Shown here: positions 60,625-64,000 of the stretch, in pieces
Position numbering within the stretch: the first letter of the stretch is position 1
Layout of the letters: each line of letters opens with the position of its first letter
NCBI RefSeq assembly: GCF_022374895.2
Contig: NZ_CP092423.2
Location: 2,480,001 to 2,544,000, forward strand
Length of the DNA: 64,000 nucleotides
Direction of reading: 5' to 3'
Source: Mycobacterium lentiflavum
GTDB taxonomy: Bacteria > Actinomycetota > Actinomycetes > Mycobacteriales > Mycobacteriaceae
Made by a program: the position numbers and the translations under genes
Notes under the pieces: generated by a model
Database searches by the model: none
What the model saw: only the letters and a program-made list of their open reading frames with translations
Told to the model about the DNA's origin: nothing

Positions 60625-62200
60625 AACGCACCTCGCTGTCCGAAACCACCTCGACCACGTGGTCACCGATTGCCACGACGGGTTGCCGGTGGCCCACGAC
60701 CACGACCGTCGCCCCGGAGCGCGCCCGCTCCACGATGGCCCGCAGTACCCGCTGCTCGGTGTCGGCGTCCAAATGGGCGGTGGGCTCATCCAGTAGCAGC
60801 ACCGAAGCCGACGACCCGAACGCGCGGGCCAGGCCCAGCCGCTGGCGCTGTCCCAGCGATAACCCGGCGCCGTCGCGTCCCAGCGTGGTCTCCAGCCCGT
60901 CCGGCAGCTCGGCCAGAACGGCATCGAAGCCTGATGCGGCACAAGCAGTTTCGAGGTCATCCAACTCGCCGAACAGGGCTAGGTTGTCGCGGACCGTGCC
61001 GGGGACCAGCACCGGGCGCTGCGGCAGCCAGGACACATGTCGCCACCACGCGCTCTGTTCCAACTCCGCCACGTCGACCCCGTCGACCAGGACTCGACCG
61101 GACGACGGCACCGTGAGTCCCGCGATCGCCTGCAGCGTGGTGCTCTTGCCGGCGCCGTTGCGGCCGGTTAGGACCGTCACACGACCCGGCGGGATCGCCC
61201 CGGTCAACTCGCAGGGCGAATTGCCGTCGCGGCCGGCCACACTGAGCTGCTCCAGCCGGATCTCCGTTCCACTCGCGACGACCGTTCGGTCGCGCCGCGC
61301 GGCCACGGTGTGTTCGCCGATCAGCGCGAACGCCTCGTTGGCCGCGGCCCGACCGTCTTGAGCGGCATGGAATTCCACGCCGATGCGGCGCAGCGGCCAG
61401 TACACGTCGGGAGCCAGCAGCAGCACGGTCAATCCGGTGGTCAGGGTCATCTCGCCGAACACCAGGCGCAGACCGATACCGACCGCGATCAGCGCGACGC
61501 CCAAGGTGGCCAGCAATTCGAGCACCAGCGCGGACAGGAATGCGATCCGCAGCGTCGCCATCGCCGAGCGTCGATGGGCCGCAGCGAGTTCAGCGATGCG
61601 ATGTTCGGGGCCCGACGCGCGGCCCAACGCCCGCAGCGTGGGGATACCCGCGATCAGGTCCAGCAGCCGGCCCTGCAGTGTCGTCATGGCGGCCAGCGCG
61701 GCCGCTGATCGTTCCGCTGTCGCGAGCCCGATCAACACCATGAAAATCGGTATCAGCGGCAGCGTGATCACCACGATCACCGTGGATTTCAGGTCGTAGA
61801 GCGCGATCACGGCCACGGTCGCCGGAGTCAGGATCGCGGCAAGCAGCAGTGTGGGCAGATAGCCGGTGAAATAAGGACGTAAGCCGTCCAGGCCGCGGGT
61901 TACCACAACCGCGGCCGCATCCCGCTGCGCGTCGATTTCGGTGGGTGGCCGGGCGGTGACCGCCGTCAGCACCTGATCGTTGAGATCGGCGATCACCGCG
62001 CTGGCGCCGCGCTGGCCCAGGCGCGTCTGCAACCACTGTGTCACTGTGCGGACGACCCACAGCGTCAACAGGATTGACAGCGGTCCCAGCCAGCCCCGCA
62101 GATCACGAGCCAAGGGATCGGCGATGATGCCCGCGACGATGCCGGCCAGCACGATCGCCGAGCCGATCGCGCAGCCGGCGATCACCACTCCGCAGCTCAC
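60611..62200 (-). CDS. cydD: Cysteine/glutathione ABC exporter subunit CydD
   Basis: A half-transporter that pairs with CydC. The membrane domain covers about 1-300; the ATPase has Walker A LTGRNGAGKSTTL, signature LSLGQRQRLGLARAF and Walker B VLLLDEPTAHLD. GTG at 62200 gives 529 residues, near the Rv1621c length. The frame is open for 28 more codons with transporter-like sequence (LDPRLWRASIALRRYLAAT) up to a CTG at 62284 that overlaps the cydB stop as CTGA; no ATG, GTG or TTG lies in between, so the true start is uncertain. Confidence 0.92.
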   Translation of the reverse strand: MSCGVVIAGCAIGSAIVLAGIVAGIIADPLARDLRGWLGPLSILLTLWVVRTVTQWLQTRLGQRGASAVIADLNDQVLTAVTARPPTEIDAQRDAAAVVVTRGLDGLRPYFTGYLPTLLLAAILTPATVAVIALYDLKSTVIVVITLPLIPIFMVLIGLATAERSAAALAAMTTLQGRLLDLIAGIPTLRALGRASGPEHRIAELAAAHRRSAMATLRIAFLSALVLELLATLGVALIAVGIGLRLVFGEMTLTTGLTVLLLAPDVYWPLRRIGVEFHAAQDGRAAANEAFALIGEHTVAARRDRTVVASGTEIRLEQLSVAGRDGNSPCELTGAIPPGRVTVLTGRNGAGKSTTLQAIAGLTVPSSGRVLVDGVDVAELEQSAWWRHVSWLPQRPVLVPGTVRDNLALFGELDDLETACAASGFDAVLAELPDGLETTLGRDGAGLSLGQRQRLGLARAFGSSASVLLLDEPTAHLDADTEQRVLRAIVERARSGATVVVVGHRQPVVAIGDHVVEVVSDSEVRCARV

Positions 62201-62280
62201 CGTGGCGGCCAGGTAGCGACGTAACGCGATCGATGCCCGCCACAGTCGCGGGTCCAGGGGCGCCCGGGAATTGCGTGTGC

Positions 62281-63321
62281 TCAGGACGGGCGCCTTGCCA
62301 GGCCGATCGACGGGGGTATCCGGTCAGTCGAGATCCGTTGCCGGAAGACCCAATACGTCCACGCCTGGTACACGACCGTCAGCGGGGCGAAGAATGCGGT
62401 CACCCACGTCATGATCTTGAGCGTGTAGGGCGTCGACGACGAGTTGTAGATCGTCAGGCTCCACTGCTTGTTCAGCGTGGAGGGCACCAAATCGGGATAC
62501 AGCACGCCGAACAACAGAATCACCACGGCCGCAACGACCACTGCTGTGCTGGCGAACGCCCAGCCGTCGGAGGCGCGGCGCCACACCAACGCCACGGCGG
62601 CCAGCTGTGCGACGACTGCCACGGCCAGCACCAGCCAGGTCCAGGTCTTGCCATGCGCCAGCTGTGTCCAAAGCCCAAAGGCGCCAACGAGTCCCGTAAC
62701 CGGAAGCGATAGCTGCTTGGCGAATCGGTGCGCGTCGTCGCGGATCGTGCCGGACGTCTTCAACGCGACGAACACCGCGCCGTAGAACAAGAACAGCCCG
62801 GCGGTGGCCAGACCGCCCAGTAGCGTGTAGGCGTTGAGCACGTCGCCGATGGAGAGATGAATGTGACCGTTGGCGTCCACCGGCAGGCCGCGCACCAGGA
62901 TGGCGAACGCCACACCCCACAGCACCGCGGGCAGCCAGGACCCGGCCGCGATGGCGAAATCGGCCAGGGCGCGCCATTTCGTGTCGTCGATCTTGCCGCG
63001 CCATTCGATGGCCACAGCACGCACGATCATGCCGAACAGGATCGCGAGCAACGGTAAATAGAGCGTGGAGAACACGCTCGCGTACCAGCCGGGGAAGGCG
63101 GCGAACATCCCGGCGCCGGCGGTGAGTAGCCAGACCTCGTTGCCGTCCCATACCGGGCCGATGGTGTTTAGCGCGGCGCGTCGGTGGTTCTCCCTGTCGC
63201 CGGTGCCGGCGCGACCGAAGGGTTCCATCAGCATGCCCACGCCAAAGTCGAAGCCCTCCAGGATGAAGAAGCCCAGGAACAATACGGCGATGATGCCGAA
63301 CCATAACTCTTGCAGCGCCAT
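62281..63321 (-). CDS. cydB: Cytochrome bd ubiquinol/menaquinol oxidase subunit II CydB
   Basis: A 346-residue membrane subunit of the high-affinity terminal oxidase. The N terminus LQELWFGIIAVLFLGFFILEGFDFGVGML is diagnostic; later come the GPVWDGNEVWLLTAGAG loop, FPGWYASVFSTLYLPL and the C-terminal WSLTIYNSSSTPYTLKIMTW, giving about nine helices. AAGGAG precedes ATG 63321, 19 bases after cydA. Matches Rv1622c. Confidence 0.97.
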   Translation of the reverse strand: MALQELWFGIIAVLFLGFFILEGFDFGVGMLMEPFGRAGTGDRENHRRAALNTIGPVWDGNEVWLLTAGAGMFAAFPGWYASVFSTLYLPLLAILFGMIVRAVAIEWRGKIDDTKWRALADFAIAAGSWLPAVLWGVAFAILVRGLPVDANGHIHLSIGDVLNAYTLLGGLATAGLFLFYGAVFVALKTSGTIRDDAHRFAKQLSLPVTGLVGAFGLWTQLAHGKTWTWLVLAVAVVAQLAAVALVWRRASDGWAFASTAVVVAAVVILLFGVLYPDLVPSTLNKQWSLTIYNSSSTPYTLKIMTWVTAFFAPLTVVYQAWTYWVFRQRISTDRIPPSIGLARRPS

Positions 63322-63340
63322 TGGTTAACTCCTTCCCGGG

Positions 63341-64000
63341 TCAGTAGGCGAACGACAACGGGGCCACTTCGTCGTCGCCGGGTACTTTTGGCGGTGCGGG
63401 TTCCGCATCGTGTTCCATCGGACCCTCGGCGACGTAGCGCTTCAGCAGCCAGAACCAGATGACCGCGAGCACCGCGTAGACAAGGGTGAACAGCACCAGC
63501 GAGGTGACGACCATGCCGGCCGCGTGATCCGACACGCCTTGGCTGACCGTCAGCCGGACCTGCTGGTCGCCGGTCGGATTCGGCGCCACAAGCCATGGCT
63601 GGCGGCCCATTTCGGTGAAGACCCATCCGGCGCTGTTGGCCAGGAACGGAGTCGGGATGGTCAGTAGCGCGAACCAGGAGTACCACGATTGGGTGGGGGT
63701 GCGGCCGCCGCGGGTCAACCACAAGGTGGCGAGCGCGAACAGCACCGGGATCGCCATCAAGCCGATCATCATGCGGAACGACCAATAGGTGACGAATAGG
63801 TTGGGCCGGTAGTCATTTGGCCCGAACTTGCGTTGATCGTCCTGTTGGATGTCGCGTACGCCCTGCAACGTCACACCGGTGAATTTGCTCTCGGCGAGGA
63901 ACGGCAGGACGTAGGGCACCTGGATCACGCGGGTGATGCTGTCGCAGTTGTTGTGCGAACCGACCGTCAGGATAGAGAAGTCCGGATCGGTTTCGGTGTT
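63341..64000 (-). CDS. cydA: Cytochrome bd oxidase subunit I CydA (5'-truncated by window edge)
   Basis: The last 219 codons of the haem-bearing subunit; the frame is open to the window end. It includes TYWSFRMMIGLM, with the methionine ligand of haem b558, and the GWVFTEMGRQPW signature, followed by the last helices and an acidic tail. The long Q-loop, haem d ligands and N terminus lie beyond 64000. It heads cydABDC. Matches Rv1623c. Confidence 0.97.
   Translation of the reverse strand, partial: NTETDPDFSILTVGSHNNCDSITRVIQVPYVLPFLAESKFTGVTLQGVRDIQQDDQRKFGPNDYRPNLFVTYWSFRMMIGLMAIPVLFALATLWLTRGGRTPTQSWYSWFALLTIPTPFLANSAGWVFTEMGRQPWLVAPNPTGDQQVRLTVSQGVSDHAAGMVVTSLVLFTLVYAVLAVIWFWLLKRYVAEGPMEHDAEPAPPKVPGDDEVAPLSFAY

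Overview
The window is high-GC mycobacterial chromosome. From memory, its gene order follows the Mycobacterium tuberculosis H37Rv segment Rv1547 (dnaE1) to Rv1623c (cydA), and the proteins are recognisably orthologous in length and sequence. Several H37Rv features are missing (PPE21/fadD11, frdABCD, mmpL6, vapBC11, prophage phiRv1) and other genes sit in those slots, so this is a non-tuberculosis Mycobacterium. I cannot name the species from the sequence alone. I saw no tRNA, rRNA, CRISPR array, insertion sequence or prophage.

Layout. 1-2.3 kb: 3' part of dnaE1. 2.4-4.1 kb: accessory island with an F420/FMN split-barrel protein, a MerR regulator and a methyltransferase. 4.3-8.0 kb: plsB1, a Ddn-like nitroreductase and ilvA. 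8.0-11.3 kb: accessory slot with a NimA-like flavin protein divergent from a MocR regulator, then a serine hydrolase. 11.3-17.6 kb: treX-treY-treZ, making trehalose from glycogen. 17.6-21.5 kb: cell-envelope genes (acyltransferase/SGNH, ripD, Rv1567c-like). 21.6-25.2 kb and 29.2-31.2 kb: biotin genes bioA-bioF1-bioD-Rv1571 and bioB-bsaP-Rv1591, separated by a four-gene membrane/cupredoxin cluster (25.2-29.1 kb) that I consider the best candidate for an undescribed system. 31.2-36.9 kb: lipase, then nrtR divergent from nadA-nadB-nadC. 36.9-38.5 kb: zinc-type dehydrogenase and Rv1598c-like protein. 38.6-45.1 kb: hisD-C1-B-H-A-impA-F-I. 45.0-48.2 kb: a Ser/Thr kinase fused to a TPM domain, chaA, bcpB. 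48.4-55.3 kb: trpE-Rv1610-trpC-trpB-trpA-lgt. 55.3-58.6 kb: two small membrane proteins, pykA, tesB1. 58.7-59.0 kb: decayed Rv1619-like remnant. 58.9-64 kb: cydABDC on the minus strand, with cydA cut by the window end.

How the genes work together. The core is biosynthetic: histidine, tryptophan, biotin, NAD and trehalose. Operons are tight, with many 4-base ATGA/GTGA overlaps. There is no trpF in the trp operon; HisA (PriA) is expected to supply that isomerase. Control elements visible in the DNA include a palindromic NrtR-type box before nadA/nrtR, a MerR-type dyad between a long-spaced -35/-10 pair, an AT-rich MocR control region, a probable BioQ-type site at bioB, and several -10 boxes 6-7 bases before start codons, indicating leaderless transcripts. 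One strong 16-bp hairpin separates ripD from the downstream acyltransferase gene.
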